Below, one piece after another: positions 11,700 to 22,906 of a DNA stretch of 64,000 nt; within the stretch, counting starts at the first letter, position 1; each line of letters begins with the position of its first letter. This DNA comes from Isoetes taiwanensis (Eukaryota > Streptophyta > Lycopodiopsida > Isoetales > Isoetaceae), in contig JAJEKV010000046.1 of assembly GCA_021234155.1 (NCBI GenBank), positions 5,461,012-5,525,011 of the forward strand. The letters are read 5' to 3'. Position numbers and translations under genes: made by a program. The notes below the pieces were generated by a model. The model saw nothing but the letters and a program-made list of their open reading frames with translations, had not been told where the DNA came from and made no database searches.

Positions 11700-13537
11700 A
11701 AATTGAATAGATTCTAAATTGGTTAGTTTTCAAAGGAATTTTTGGAGCCAAAAGACGGATTCCATGGAGGATGGAGGGGTACATGATCTCTGCCTTTGCC
11801 GTGTCCAAACCAACATATAAACCGTTAGCCGACAATGGGCCAGCATGGCATTAGTTGAAGTTTAATTTAAATTGCGTGACCATTCTACAATTATTTCGTG
11901 GTAGTTAAGTGACCATGGTGCAATTATTTTGTGTTGGTTAAGGTTGTTGAGGAGGGTGGTTGAGTTGTTGAGTGGTTGTTGATGCTAAATATGATGACAT
12001 GGAAAAATGGGCAATGTGATGTGGCATATCTCTTACGGGGATAGAATGAGATCTCAAATGGCCTCTAATGTTTGATGGAGTAGTGACACTGACGCCCCTC
12101 TTCATGCTTGTTATTGAGATGTGTTATTGAAATTGGTGTGTTTGCTTCTTTCTTACTGCTGTATATGTACTTGGTTGACTTGGATGGAATAGTTGTAGTG
12201 CACCTTAGGATGACGTGGAAATTGAGGTTTGACCCCATCTTGACTTGCAAGGGACGGCCACATTTTGTGCATTGGGAATATGACATGGAATATTCACATA
12301 ATCAATGGTCAGGATTGAGCGATTAATACTATTCGCTTTAACAAATTGTCATATGCAAACGATGTCATATGCATTGATTTGTTAAACAAAAACAAACCTT
12401 AATATTATGTCACAATTCACAGCGTGATATCAAGAAGCCGATATTAGTTTTAATAAACCAATGTAGTACACGTGCAAAGATCTTATAAATTGCAAGCAAT
12501 ATTTAAAAACTGCTACGGCATTGATAACCATAAGTAATAACCGTGTTCTAAACTGAACAAACTACTATAGCATGTGGTTTCTTTCTATCAATACAATTCA
12601 TACATAAAAACCATATATACCATAGCTTTTAGAAGATTTTGTATTGGTTAAATAAAGTAGTTCACTTTTAGGGCCTTGTGCTAAACAAACCCATTTCTTA
12701 CATCATCATTAGCATTATCATTATCTTTATCATTAACATTAGTATTATCTTTTTCTTTATATTTTTTGGGTTTCCATACCCCTTTTGTTGTTTGGGTCCT
12801 ATGACCAATTTGGTCTCCATGGATGTTAAAAATCTATTTATCTATCTATCTATCTCTACATGAAAACACACTCTCGGCCACTAAATGGCAACCCCTCGTG
12901 CGCAGCACCTTGTTTTTTAAGGAGCTTTCCCTTCTCTTATTACAATTAACAATTTTGTAGGATGTGAGGTTAACCTCACTTTTTCTTAACCTTCCAACAT
13001 AAAATTGAAATAATACAATATAACTAAGGCCGGATTTCCACTGAAGGCAGTGGCAATAATCATTTAAAATAGAAGCCAATAGGAAATATGCATGTCATAT
13101 TCTGTCGTTCATTCTTCTTTCCATTGGGTGCGGTAGGTGCATAGCTGGCATTTTTTTGTTGTTGTCGTTGAATTTTTATTAGCAATATTTGAATGGCAAA
13201 ACAAAGAAGAATAACTAAAAATAGCTAAAAAATAGTGATCATTGTTTCTGCATTGCCGTTAATGGAAGGCTTATGAGTAGAAAATGCCGGCAATTCTAAA
13301 TTTTTTTATGTTACCGCCTGGAAAGGATGGGGCCACATCAATTTGAAACCTGCCGCTAGTGGAAATCCGGCCTTAGGTAAGTTTCACCAATAGCATTATT
13401 GAATCTATAGGCTTTCTGTGAAGTTCCGAGAAACTGTATAATAAACGTGCAAAACAAGAAGCAAGTTGAAAAGGAAGTCCAACAAAAAGCAACTCCGGCT
13501 GTATGCTTTGAACGGTCAAATACAACGTGGCCATTAA
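11700..13537. other. Intergenic with a LINE tail
   Basis: No gene seen. Around 12335-12390 a short inverted pair (TTTAACAAAT / ATTTGTTAAA) encloses two copies of GTCATATGCA. The LINE-tail relic at 12762-12862 is listed separately. Confidence 0.5.
12762..12862 (+). mobile_element. LINE 3'-tail relic with TATC repeats
   Basis: The segment GGGTCCTATGACCAATTTGG followed by TCTCCATGGATG matches the tails at 15646 and 22634, and ends in a TATC microsatellite as expected for a LINE with short tandem repeats at its 3' end. No coding part remains. Confidence 0.65.
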
Positions 13538-13542
13538 GTGGC

Positions 13543-13550
13543 TATAAAAA
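13543..13550 (+). promoter_or_regulatory. TATA box of the 13638 gene
   Basis: TATAAAAA lies 88 bp upstream of the ATG at 13638. Transcription would be expected to start near 13575, giving a 5' UTR of about 60 bases. Confidence 0.6.
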
Positions 13551-13637
13551 AGACCATTTGGAAGCGAAGAGGAGAACTACTTGCATTTCCCTCATACCGC
13601 AACAACCAAGCGACCGGAAATCCCCCTACATCCGTCG

Positions 13638-14066
13638 ATGGCTGGCTTTGCTTTATTTTCTGGCTCCAGGTTCTCTCGCAGTGCAGCCAGGCGCAAATAC
13701 GAGAAGCTTGCAAAAGAGGGCTCCCCTCCTAGACGCCGGACTAAAGCCCTCCAATTGGGCTCTGCTAAAAAGAGGAAATTTGTGTGCAAAATCCGGATCT
13801 TGCCCAAGCTCAGCCTTCTTCGTTTTCTGTCTCCAAAGAATTTGCTGATGAGGGTGAGGGATGCTTATATTAATATGATGATGGGCGTTGCTTCAAAAGG
13901 CGGAATTAGTATGCTTGCCACTGGAAAAGACAGCTCTGCATTTTCTGCTAACAACCAATTGCAATATGGGCAGATGCAGGCAGTTTATTGGAACTACTTG
14001 CAGCGGTCTATCCGAGAAGGCAGAATAATGATCACACTTGACCAGACTGAAAACAAAACTCTGTGA
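13638..14066 (+). CDS. Small basic plant protein, paralogue of 43020-43322
   Basis: Intronless, 142 residues. I chose ATG 13638 (MAGFALFSG) because it follows a TATA box and matches the MAG start of the second family member; the frame is open further upstream but has no earlier ATG after the TATA box. The N-terminal half is highly basic, with RRKYEKLAKEG, RRRTKALQL and KKRKF. The middle has LPKLSLLRFLSPKN followed by LMRVRDAYINMM, and the C-terminal part has QMQAVYWNYLQRSIREGRI. The 43 kb gene shares Y-x-KL-x-K-x-G-x-P-x-RR...LQ...KK, an LS-x-x-K block and the terminal Y-x2-YL-x4-x2-EGR motif. There is no signal peptide or membrane segment. I do not recognise a named family and give no function; nuclear location is possible from the basic clusters. 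It looks intact. Confidence 0.75.
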   Translation: MAGFALFSGSRFSRSAARRKYEKLAKEGSPPRRRTKALQLGSAKKRKFVCKIRILPKLSLLRFLSPKNLLMRVRDAYINMMMGVASKGGISMLATGKDSSAFSANNQLQYGQMQAVYWNYLQRSIREGRIMITLDQTENKTL

Positions 14067-14940
14067 TCAGCTCCGTTTTCTAAATGCAGAAGATTACAGT
14101 GGTTTTTACAATGAATGAATCTTTGTTTCTTTTGCGAAGAGGCATAGTTTTTGAGAAGTCACCGGCAGTGAGAATTGTACTATAGCATAAGAGGAGCAAT
14201 TGCCCTGTTCTATCCGGGAATATAAGCAAGTTCCATCTCAAGTAATTGATTGTATACATTTATCAAATCAAATTGGTCTTTACTTTGTTGAATTCCAAAC
14301 ACAGGATCATTACGTCCATGCGGTCTTATGTGAAATTTCTGCATTCATAAGCTTATAGTAATTGTGAATTAATTAGTTGAATTTAATTTTTAGTATTTTA
14401 TTGAAATGCTTGGTGTTGACAAACTGCATAGATATCTTCAGCCTAATGTCTTTGCAAATCTAAATTTATATTTTTCGCACTAGATGTTTAATAGATGTTG
14501 AGATATATTTGACCATTGCAAGAATTGAAGTCGAGCATTTTGATGATGCAGGAACTTCATAATCACTAAGGTCTAGGAATAATAGAGCATTTGTTGCACA
14601 AACAGCATACAGATGGCCATTTTTTGTCTTCTAAGTTGGAGCAATGTTCTGCCTCTCAACAAGCAGCAGCATGAGACACCTATTAAGCTACCACTCGAGT
14701 CGTCTATGCCTTGTTTATGGAAATTAGACTATGCTTGCAATAGCAGTTTACCACATCTTTCTATCCTCCTACTTACTATGTATTTCTATGCCAGCCTGCA
14801 TGGCAACACGTTTATTTATCAGGGATCCGTATTCTTGGCATTGCTCCAATGGTTGCAATTCTCCATGTCTGCGAACAACAAGATGCAGAATTTTCAAAAT
14901 TTAGTTGTTTCTTGCACTATAAGGGCTAATGAGGGTTTGT

Positions 14941-15145
14941 AGCGTGGCAATTTGTGACGCATATTGATTTGCTACACAATTTTTGATTTGTGTCACGTGA
15001 CAAAAAACATTAATGTTTGTAACAGGCAACAAATATTTATTACTTGCAACGCATTACCAAAATTTGTATGAACATGTTTATAACGTGTGACAAATATTAA
15101 AATTCGTAATGCGTTACAAATACAATTTGTAACGTGTGGACACAC
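14941..15145. repeat. MITE-like block of inverted TTTGTAACGC motifs
   Basis: Variants of TTTGTRACGC and its reverse complement GCGTTACAAA recur about six times in 200 bp, with opposing copies near the two edges (TTTGTGACGCAT at left; ATGCGTTACAAA at right). This suggests a non-autonomous inverted-repeat element. No clear target duplication was found. Confidence 0.4.
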
Positions 15146-15423
15146 GTAAATTAGGGGTGCCACCTATAGGCTAGGACTTCCTATAGGCTCCATGGTCCTG
15201 CATTCAGAAACACATTATGCACTCTGAGATGACTTGGCAAGTTCAATCGATAAGCTTGGGGTTCAATGCAACCAGTAAATTCAAATGTCTCGGCAAACCA
15301 TGGAGCTAAATTCTTAGCTTTAAGAATTTTAAAGAACTAGGGATTATCTTAAAAAATAATCTCTTATTAGAAATTGCCATGCAATAAAATACTTCTCTAA
15401 GCTACTGAGCACGGCCTCTGTAG

Positions 15424-15697
15424 GCTTGTTGGGATCGTACCTCCGGGAGGTAATGGATCTGTGTTCTTCGGTTATGCCCCCTGTCCGGCATTAACCTCAC
15501 CATTGTACTTGTGATTATGTATATAAGCATGCGGTATGTCGGCATCCTTTTTGCTACTAAGGTTTTCCCAGAAACCCTTGGTGAGGGGTTTTTAATCCTG
15601 GTAGTAATACGCCTGCTGCTCTCTCTTTGTACTTGGGTCCCATAGGCCAGTTGGTCTCCGTGGACGATAAAATCATATTCTATTCTATTCTATTCTA
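15424..15697 (+). mobile_element. 5'-truncated LINE tail ending in TTCTA repeats
   Basis: This segment parallels the 3' end of the LINE at 21290-22711. Shared parts are GGGATCGTACCTCCGGGAGG against GGGGTCATACCTCCAGGAGG, a GGTTTTCCCAGAAACCCTTGG hairpin region followed by GGGGTTTTTAATCC, the GGGTCCCATAGGCCAGTTGG block, and a terminal (TTCTA)n. Only the 3' end inserted. Confidence 0.75.
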
Positions 15698-15842
15698 AGC
15701 CAATGTGCATGTCATAAACCACTCTCAATGAATCTAGCTTAACTTCATTTGGATCATATGCATATTTGAACACTTTTCTCTCCTATGTAACAAATAGCAA
15801 TCCCTGGACTTTACAAAATGCATGCAAAAGTTGGACATGCTT

Positions 15843-15971
15843 GGGAACTTAGACAAAAATGGGCTTACCTCATAATCTTATTCCTTTAACATCCATATTA
15901 TGGCTTAGGGAACTTAGACAAAAATGGGCTTACCTCATAATCTTATTCCTTTAACATCCATATTATGGCTT
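15843..15971. repeat. 65-bp tandem duplication beside a LINE
   Basis: GGGAACTTAGACAAAAATGG and the following bases are repeated perfectly with a 65-bp offset (15843 and 15908). The second copy ends exactly at the 5' edge of the LINE at 15972. The sequence ATTATGGCTTAGGGAA recurs beyond the LINE's 3' end. Confidence 0.9.
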
Positions 15972-18023
15972 TGGTTTTGGTGCACAATTCACAGCTGATG
16001 TCATGAGGCTTCATTATTCTGCTCGCTCTTCTATTCTCTTCCAAGGGGAACCCTCAGCATTCTTTCAGGTGGGTCGTGGCATCCGTCTGGGCTGCCCTTT
16101 AGCTCCATTGTTATTTACAGTTGTGGCTGAGGTTCTTGCAGAGGTCTTCTCTCTTGCCGCACAGGAGGGAATCTTGCATGGACTTCCTATGAACAATGGG
16201 TCGCAAGAGATCTGTAATCAATATGCGGATGACACTTTCCTTTTTCTGAGGGCAGATGAGCAAAATTTGCAGAATGCCATTTCCTTGTTGGATTCCTTTT
16301 CCCTAGCATCTGGTATTTTTGTGGGTTGGCAGAAGGCTTTGGACTCTCCAGTTCCACCATGTGTAGCTACCTTTCCATGGAAGATCCTTCCCCATGGTAA
16401 AGCAACCAAACTTCTCGGTATCCCTGTAGGTGTTCATATCTCATCAGGAGATGCGTGGGAGGCAGTGATTAAGGGCTTGGAAAAGCACCTTTTTTGGTGG
16501 TCCACAGCGAAGCTTTCCATGGCAGGACGAATTGTTGTGGCTAAGTCAGTTTTAAGCAGCACTCATGTGTATATGGCTTCGTTCATGTTGGCTCCACAGT
16601 CAAAGATACAACTTCTCATCAGGGTTGTCAGGAACTTCATTTGGGGGGGAACAGAGGAGGGTGCTGCTGTCAAAGTCAGTTGGGAAAAGTGCATGTTGCC
16701 AAAGCATTTTGGTGGCCTTGGAATGATTAATTTTCTTTTGCAGAGCAAGGTGATGATTTCTAAGTTCATTTGGAGAATTTTGAATAATGTGGATGAGTCC
16801 CCGGTTCCCCGCCTTGTTTATCGATCTTTGCAAATGTGCATTTCTTTTTTGGTCTCGGTCTCTTAGGCCACTTCTCCCCTGGGCTCTGTTCTATCCACTG
16901 ACGGCATACCCTAATGCATCCCCATTTCTTAGAGGATTGCTAGTTGCATGGGAGACTGTACAATCTCTGTTTCATTTTCACCATCTTGCGCACATCAGCA
17001 TGACTGCAAGTTGTTGGTGGATTCCATTGGATGGTGGTCCTCTGGTTGCTTCAGTCCATCCATTGACGCAGCGTCGATGGAGAGCAGCAGGCGTGCATAT
17101 GATATCCGATTAGTATAATAATCAAAGGCAGTTGCTGACATGGGAGGAGTTTAGAGCTAAGTTCCTCCTTTTAAGGTGGGATCGAGCTATTTGGCAGACG
17201 GTGTCTTCAATTCTTCCCCCAGTAGCACAAATGGATGATCCCCAGCCGTGGGTAGTTCATGAGCATGTCAAAGCAGATAAGTTGGTGAATTCCATGTACA
17301 AGGTCTTGCTTGATGCTGACGTCTTGCCTCCTTCGTCCAAGTGGCCTTTGGTCATTCCCAGGGATCGGCAGAAAGCAGTGTGGAAGTGGGTATGGGATAA
17401 ACTACTCCATCCCAAAGTATCTGTTTTATGGTGGCAAGTCACTCATCGTTATCTGCGCGTTAATATTCTGGTGCACAGATTTCGTCCAGAGGTGTCTGCA
17501 CTTTGTCCCTTATGTGCACAGAGGGACGAGACAATTGAGCATTGCTTCTTCCTATGTAGACATGTCAGACATGCTTGGTTGTGGCTTCAAGGCCTTTTTC
17601 ATTGCAATTTGAATAGCCAGCAGGTGTTATTAGCAGTTTATCCAAGTAGGTGGGATAATTTGGCAAAAAGGGCCTTTCATTTGGCTTCTGCATGGATCAT
17701 CTGGTCCATTTGGAAAAGAAGGAATCTTCTCATATTCAAAGGTCTTGCTTGTTCAGATGCACAGGTCCTTCTTGATGCCCAACAACGAATTGTCAAAGCA
17801 TTCAGGTGCTCATCAATTGCTAATGAGGTGAAGAGCCGTATTTGGGAGCACTATCTTCAGATTCATACTTACTTATGAGTTTTTGCTTGCTCTTCATATT
17901 GTTTAGATGTTGTATTTGAGTGGGGTGGTTTTGCTCTGGTGGACATTCTCTCCACTGAGTTATTAGTCCCCATTATACTCTGTAACTTTCTCTGGATAAT
18001 AAAGGCTCAAGTCCTTCAAAAAA
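15972..18023 (+). mobile_element. 5'-truncated L1-type LINE with TSD
   Basis: The insert is flanked by the 12-base duplication ATATTATGGCTT (15960-15971 and 18024-18035). It starts inside the reverse transcriptase and ends with an A-rich tail after a TACTCTGTAACTTTC...AATAAAGGCTC stretch that includes AATAAA. The structure is that of target-primed reverse transcription with 5' truncation. Confidence 0.85.
16003..17878 (+). pseudogene. LINE ORF2 remnant: reverse transcriptase and zf-RVT
   Basis: The first frame (16003-16866) gives the C-terminal half of an L1-type reverse transcriptase: GIRLGCPLAPLLF, then QYADDTFLF with the YADD catalytic box, then the thumb region with KLLGIPVG and LSMAGRIVVAKSVLSS. 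The frame shifts near 16800-16860 into 16787-17113 and again into 17132-17878. The last has WWQVTHRYLRVN and a zinc-binding stretch CPLCAQRDETIEHCFFLC, typical of the zf-RVT domain at the end of plant LINE ORF2. The endonuclease and palm N-terminus are missing through 5' truncation. It is not functional as written. Confidence 0.85.
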
Positions 18024-18035
18024 ATATTATGGCTT

Positions 18036-19674
18036 AGGGAAATTAAGTTGAAATTCTAAGTTCGGTCTTGTAGAATGTAGTGTTCTCCATTACAGACTCT
18101 GTTCTTATGTCTCAAAATGGCTTGAAATATAGTAAATTCCACAAATTAGATTTATTAGGCTACTCAAAGAGAAATGCTTAGATTGGACAGGCATCGCATG
18201 GCACAAAACAATTGGTTGGGTTCCTTTGACCATGGCAGGCATACAATATTCAAGTTTTAAAGTAGTAGTATTGGTTGAATTATCTAATTGAAAACATCGA
18301 GCAAAGGTTAAAGCACTCAAGAAGCATTTGAAAGATGTGGCCAAAACTTGAGTGATCTAGTATTGAACTTGGTGTTGGGTCTTCTTTGCATTGAAAACCT
18401 ACTGCAATTGAGAGTTGAGGTGTTTAGGGCTTTGCCAAGACATTGAACCTGTATCACAGTGGAGCAAATTGAGCACCTCTAAAAACTCACGACATTCTAT
18501 CCTATGCCAAACTTTTGGAGTTAAAGGTAAAAACTTGAATAAGATAGTTGTGAAGGCTAAGTTGAAGCATCCTATGCCAAAATTAAAAAAAAAAACAAAT
18601 ACTAAATTTTATAACACATCACAAGTGGGGTTGATGCATCACAAAATTTTTCCGAAATTGTTCCCCCTTTCTTGATTCTCGCCAATTCTTGATTCCGTCG
18701 AATCTTGTAGTGCGAATGATCTATAGGCACTCCTCCATGTGTTTCTATGTTCTTCAGCAGTTAGCTTCTAATTCTTAAGTTTGGTTTTAAGCAGTGGCAT
18801 ACTTATTCTTCCAAAGCTATAAGATCTGGTGGCTTGCAATTATATATTCTTTGGCCTCCAGAAAATTGTGTCCGTATGATCATCCTTCCAGGTATTTTTG
18901 ATCATTTTCAATCTAAATTTATGCATGCACCCTTGTCTCTATTTTTATCTAATTTATTTTATTGCTCTTAGATTTGGACCTCTGTAATGCAGGCCTATTC
19001 AGGTAGAGATCCCTGCATTAGGAGGTTCCTTGGCAGTTGTTTGCAATCCTCGGTATGGTAAATTTTCTATTCGAAGTTGCATATAAAATCTCATAAGTTA
19101 TCTTATGAATCAACACAAAAAGTGTTGTCAACTATACAGAACCTAAAGTACAAGGTCCAAGCATTTGCAAAATCGATGGAGTATCATGCGCTTATTTCTG
19201 AAAAGGGTATGTGAGTATAATTTTGAGAAACTTTAAAAATGCCTTTGTGTATTTGTTCAAATATCCCTGCATAAGACCTATGCAATTAAATTGAAAAAAA
19301 AACCACTTCCTATTTTTTAAATTTGTAGACTAAGTTTAGCATTATTTGTTTTATAATTTGTCTACCATTGGAGTTTTGCCGACTAAGTTTGATATTATTT
19401 GTTATATGATTTATGCGCCATTAGAGTAGGCATTATTAGTTTTATATAATTTGTGTGTCATTGGAGTTTAGCATACTAAGCTTTGCATTGGCATTGTTCC
19501 ATATGAAAGAAAAATCATTATCTAAACTTCTTTTAATAGTCAATTTAGCAGACTGAGCTTATTATTGGCATTGCAAAAATTGAGAAGGAAATAGACTTTT
19601 ACTTATATTTTATAGAAGTGAACATAATACAACATAAAATTCCATGATATTATAGCGCATTTCACACAACTAAC
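18036..19674. other. AT-rich intergenic
   Basis: No gene supported. Between 19327 and 19490 an imperfect ~55-65 bp unit built on GACTAAGTTT...ATTATTTGTTTTATAATTTG...CATTGGAGTTT is repeated about three times. Confidence 0.45.
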
Positions 19675-20068
19675 ATTATTAACACAAACCATTGCATTTG
19701 ACACATTTAAATTAAAATCCCCCTTAAACCCCCTTTGGTTTGGGTGCATATTCACACGGGGGGTTACTTGGCAACGAGAGAGTCGATGGGCATATTTGCC
19801 CTTTTATTCCAAGATCTGGACTGTACATAGCGATCCTCGTTTGTGGGGTATGCATGTACAAGTTTTTGTATACTGTATATTAAGGTTTGCAAAATACTAT
19901 AAGGTTTGAGAGAATGTACTTAATGGTGTTAATTTTATACACGTATTGTAAATTTTTTGAGGCTCTCGCCCCCTCGTAACCCCTCGTGGTGAATATGCAC
20001 CCAAACCAAAGGGGTTTAAGGGGGATTTTAATTTAAATGTGTCAAATGCAATGGTTTGTGTTAATAAT
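19675..20068. mobile_element. MITE with ~80-bp terminal inverted repeats
   Basis: The left arm 19675-19754 and right arm 19989-20068 are nearly perfect reverse complements, starting ATTATTAACACAAACC and including CCCTTTGGTTTGGGTGCAT. The ~234 bp interior is non-coding. The flanks are AT-rich and palindromic (ATTATTAA/TTAATAAT), so the true end and a 2-3 bp TSD cannot be fixed. A partial copy in opposite orientation lies at 32636-32912. Confidence 0.8.
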
Positions 20069-20074
20069 ATTAGT

Positions 20075-20498
20075 TGTGTGTTAATGGTTTGTGTTAACTA
20101 GGTAGGAACCGCAACAACTGCAAGATTCTACAAGAATCAGCCTGAACAATCCGTCAAACCACGTGCCACAGTCCTCCTGCATAGGTTTGCACAGAAACTT
20201 TTAAAAACACAGATTTTGACACCGCTGAGTTGGGTTTCAGCTTTGGGCACGGACTGTCTGTATGTGCTGCAATAACATGAAGTCCATTTCCGATTTGGTA
20301 TCTGTTTTATAAATGGCACAATACATGTTAACATTCTATCTCCAAAGAGAAAAGGAAAAAAAGATTTATTAACGTACACTAAAGACCACAAAGACTTCGA
20401 ATCACCCAGATCTTCGAAGTTGCCCATGCTGAATCAGGACTTCCCATGCCCAATTCGGCACTTCCCAAGCTGTTTCGGCATGTTTTCACATGAACCCA
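20075..20498. other. Spacer, no gene seen
   Basis: A second GTTAATGGTTTGTGTTAAC segment follows the MITE. The open frame at 20137-20427 (-) has no motif or homologue in the window. Confidence 0.4.
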
Positions 20499-21289
20499 AG
20501 CCCATCCAGATAGCTCCAAAGATCGTTTCATGAGATCCTTCATTCAGCCCAAAATGCCCCTTTACCATTGAATCCGATCCTTTTATATACAAATACATCA
20601 TATCCCTCTCTGCTTCTCTTCAACTAAACTAGCTTAGGCTTTGCAAATCTCGCCAAAAAGGCCTCTATACACCTCTAAGGCAGCATTGATCGCTATCTTT
20701 TGAAGAAGCCCAATGCAAATCGCCCCTGCACAAGCAATTTCAACGCATTCTGATCCAATTTCGACCTATTCCTCTACCTCTTTTGATATTGGATTCTCTA
20801 TAAAACTTCTTGATCATACCAGAAGATCTTAATTCAGCAATAACGGCATTCCAGCAGCAAATCAGCCATTTCTAGCTATGCCCAAATGCTAAAAAAGAAC
20901 CCATATGCATCAATTCAGCTTTTCTCAATTAGATCCCATGCCATCTGCTTAAGCAAAGCCTAAACGACCCTAAAACAAACCTTAAGTCCATCCTGATAGC
21001 TCCAAAAATCGTTTCATGAGATCCTTCATCCAGCCCAAAATGCCCCTTTACCATTGAATCCGATCCTTTTATATACAAATACATCATATCCTTCTCTGCT
21101 TCTCTTGAACTAAACTAGCTTAGGCTTTGCAAATCTCGCCAAAAAGGCCTCTATACACCTCTAAGGCGGCATTGATCGCTATCTTTTGAAGAAGCCCAAT
21201 GCAAATCTGCCCTGCACAAGCAATTTCAACGCAATCCAATTTCGACCTATTCCTCTGCCTCTTTTGATATTATGGATTCTCTATAAAAC

Positions 21290-22509
21290 ATGCATCACAC
21301 AATCCGGCAACTCATATATGCTGATGATGTCAACCTCATGGCCTATACTCCAAAGGACATGCAACGTCACCTGGATGCTCTTGACACTTTTTGCCAATTC
21401 ACCGGCATGCGAGTTAACTTGGCCAAAACTAGGGTGTTGCTAGTTGCATCATCTCGTCAGCCAAGGCTTCCCACATTCACTTACCAGGGGCAAGAGGTAG
21501 AGGTGGCTCCGACCTACAATTACTTGGGGATTGAGTTCTTAACTACCACCCATTGGGATGCGACTATCGTTTGCGGTCACGCGGCGGGTTGGAAAGCACT
21601 ATATGCCATGTAGAACAACAACCCACAAGGCGAGTTGTATGCACAGGGCCACCAGTCCACATTTGTTTGGGGCCTTGGTTGAGCTGGTCCTTCAGATGGG
21701 GCGAAGTGTGGTCCGATGATATCCCTCGGACTGAATGACCTCGAAGCGGTGCGTATAAGGCCCAGCTCTTGGCATGGGCCCCGGGGGTCAAGTCCACCGC
21801 CCGTGCCGGATCCTACTCCAGAGACAGCTTTCTACCCCTTCAACGGGCTGCATTGGAATGCCATATCGTTTACTTCCAAAAGGTGGTCGCTATGGCTGAT
21901 ACACGCGATGCCCCACCTTGCTTTGGCCCGCGGCGATGGGTCCCCAACGCCTGAAATCTCTTTGAAAGACAAGCAAGCTTGGTTCTCACGGCGGGGTATG
22001 CAGGCAAAACAGATGCGTCCGTGTCGGGACAAAGAAAGATCGCGAGGCACTTAAACCGTACCTAGATGCTACTTTCCTTCGCCAAGCTCACGGGATCACC
22101 CGAGAGGCTCGACGCCGCGTTAAGGCGGGCACACTATCAGCACAAGTCAATCCTAGGCTCACAAGAGGCCCACACCAAGACTTGTACACCCGGTGCCCAT
22201 GAAGAGGCGGACTTATAGCTTCCATTCGCGCGGGTGCACATCGCCTCCGCATTGAAGCGAGGTGTTGGGCTCGGGAAGCACGAGCAAAGGCTTTGCCAGT
22301 GTTGCCACCAGGGCGCGATTGAGGATGAATGTCATATCCTCCATATCTGCCCAGAATTTGCCCATATCCGAGAGAGATATGTTCGATTGCTAGTGCCTGG
22401 CCAGCCGTTGCATCATCTATTGACTACGGCGTCAGTGGGTTTGCTGGGGTCATACCTCCAGGAGGTTATGGATGCACGGACTCATTTGTGTCCTACGGGA
22501 CGGTATTGA
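21290..22509 (+). pseudogene. Reverse transcriptase fragment of the TTCTA-tailed LINE
   Basis: 21290-21613 encodes IRQLIYADDVNLMA (YADD box), then FCQFTGMRVNLAKTRVLL and YNYLGIEF, the expected palm-to-thumb order. The frame is then lost; pieces at 21716-22054 and 22234-22509 include a C-terminal zinc-binding pattern (CQCCHQGAIEDECHILHICPEF). Stops at 21611 and later, plus the missing N-terminal half, make it inactive. Confidence 0.8.
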
Positions 22510-22711
22510 ACTGTCCTATGCAATTATACAGTGTGCCAGCATGCTTATTACTGCTAAGTTTTTCCCCTCGAAAACCCTTCGGGGCGGGGGTTTTTTAATC
22601 CCATCGATAAACTTGCTGCTCTCTTTTTGTTTGGGTCCCATAGGCCAATTGGTCTCCGTGGACGCTAAAACCCTATTCTATTCTATTCTATTCTATTCTA
22701 TTCTATTCTAT
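21290..22711 (+). mobile_element. 5'-truncated LINE with TTCTA tail and 10-bp TSD
   Basis: TCTATAAAAC occurs at both edges (21280-21289 and 22712-22721). The 3' end has a GC hairpin (AAAACCCTTCGGGGCGGGGG), the GGGTCCCATAGGCCAATTGG block and about eight TTCTA repeats (22675-22713). It is a different family from the poly(A) LINE at 15972: this one ends in pentanucleotide repeats. Confidence 0.85.
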
Positions 22712-22906
22712 TCTATAAAACTTCTTCATCATACCAGAATATCTTAATTCAGCAATAACGGCATTCCAGCAGCAAATTGGCCACTTCTAGCTATGCCCAA
22801 ATGTTTAAAAAAGAACCCATATGCATCAATTCAGCTTTTCTCAATTAGATCCCATGCCATCTGCTTAAGCAAAGCCTAAACGACCCTAAAACAAACCTTT
22901 GATTCT

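Larger units (their letters stand above)
14067..15842. other. Intergenic with repeat relics
   Basis: No supportable gene; the open frame at 14613-14942 has no motif. The region contains the TTTGTAACG-rich repeat (14941-15145) and a detached LINE tail (15424-15697), listed separately. Confidence 0.45.
20499..22906. repeat. ~488-bp tandem duplication, second copy split by a LINE
   Basis: Copy 1 is 20499-20986. Copy 2 runs 20987-21289 and resumes at 22712-22906 after the LINE insertion. Shared landmarks are CCATCC-GATAGCTCCAAA, TTTATATACAAATACATCAT, TTCAGCAATAACGGCATTCC and ACGACCCTAAAACAAACCTT. Copies differ by scattered substitutions. The T/C-rich unit with a TTTATATA motif could be promoter-like, but no attached gene is visible. 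Confidence 0.85.

Noticed and set aside
14613-14942. Plus-strand 109-residue hydrophobic protein
   Set aside because: Composition-driven frame with no family resemblance and no promoter-like context.
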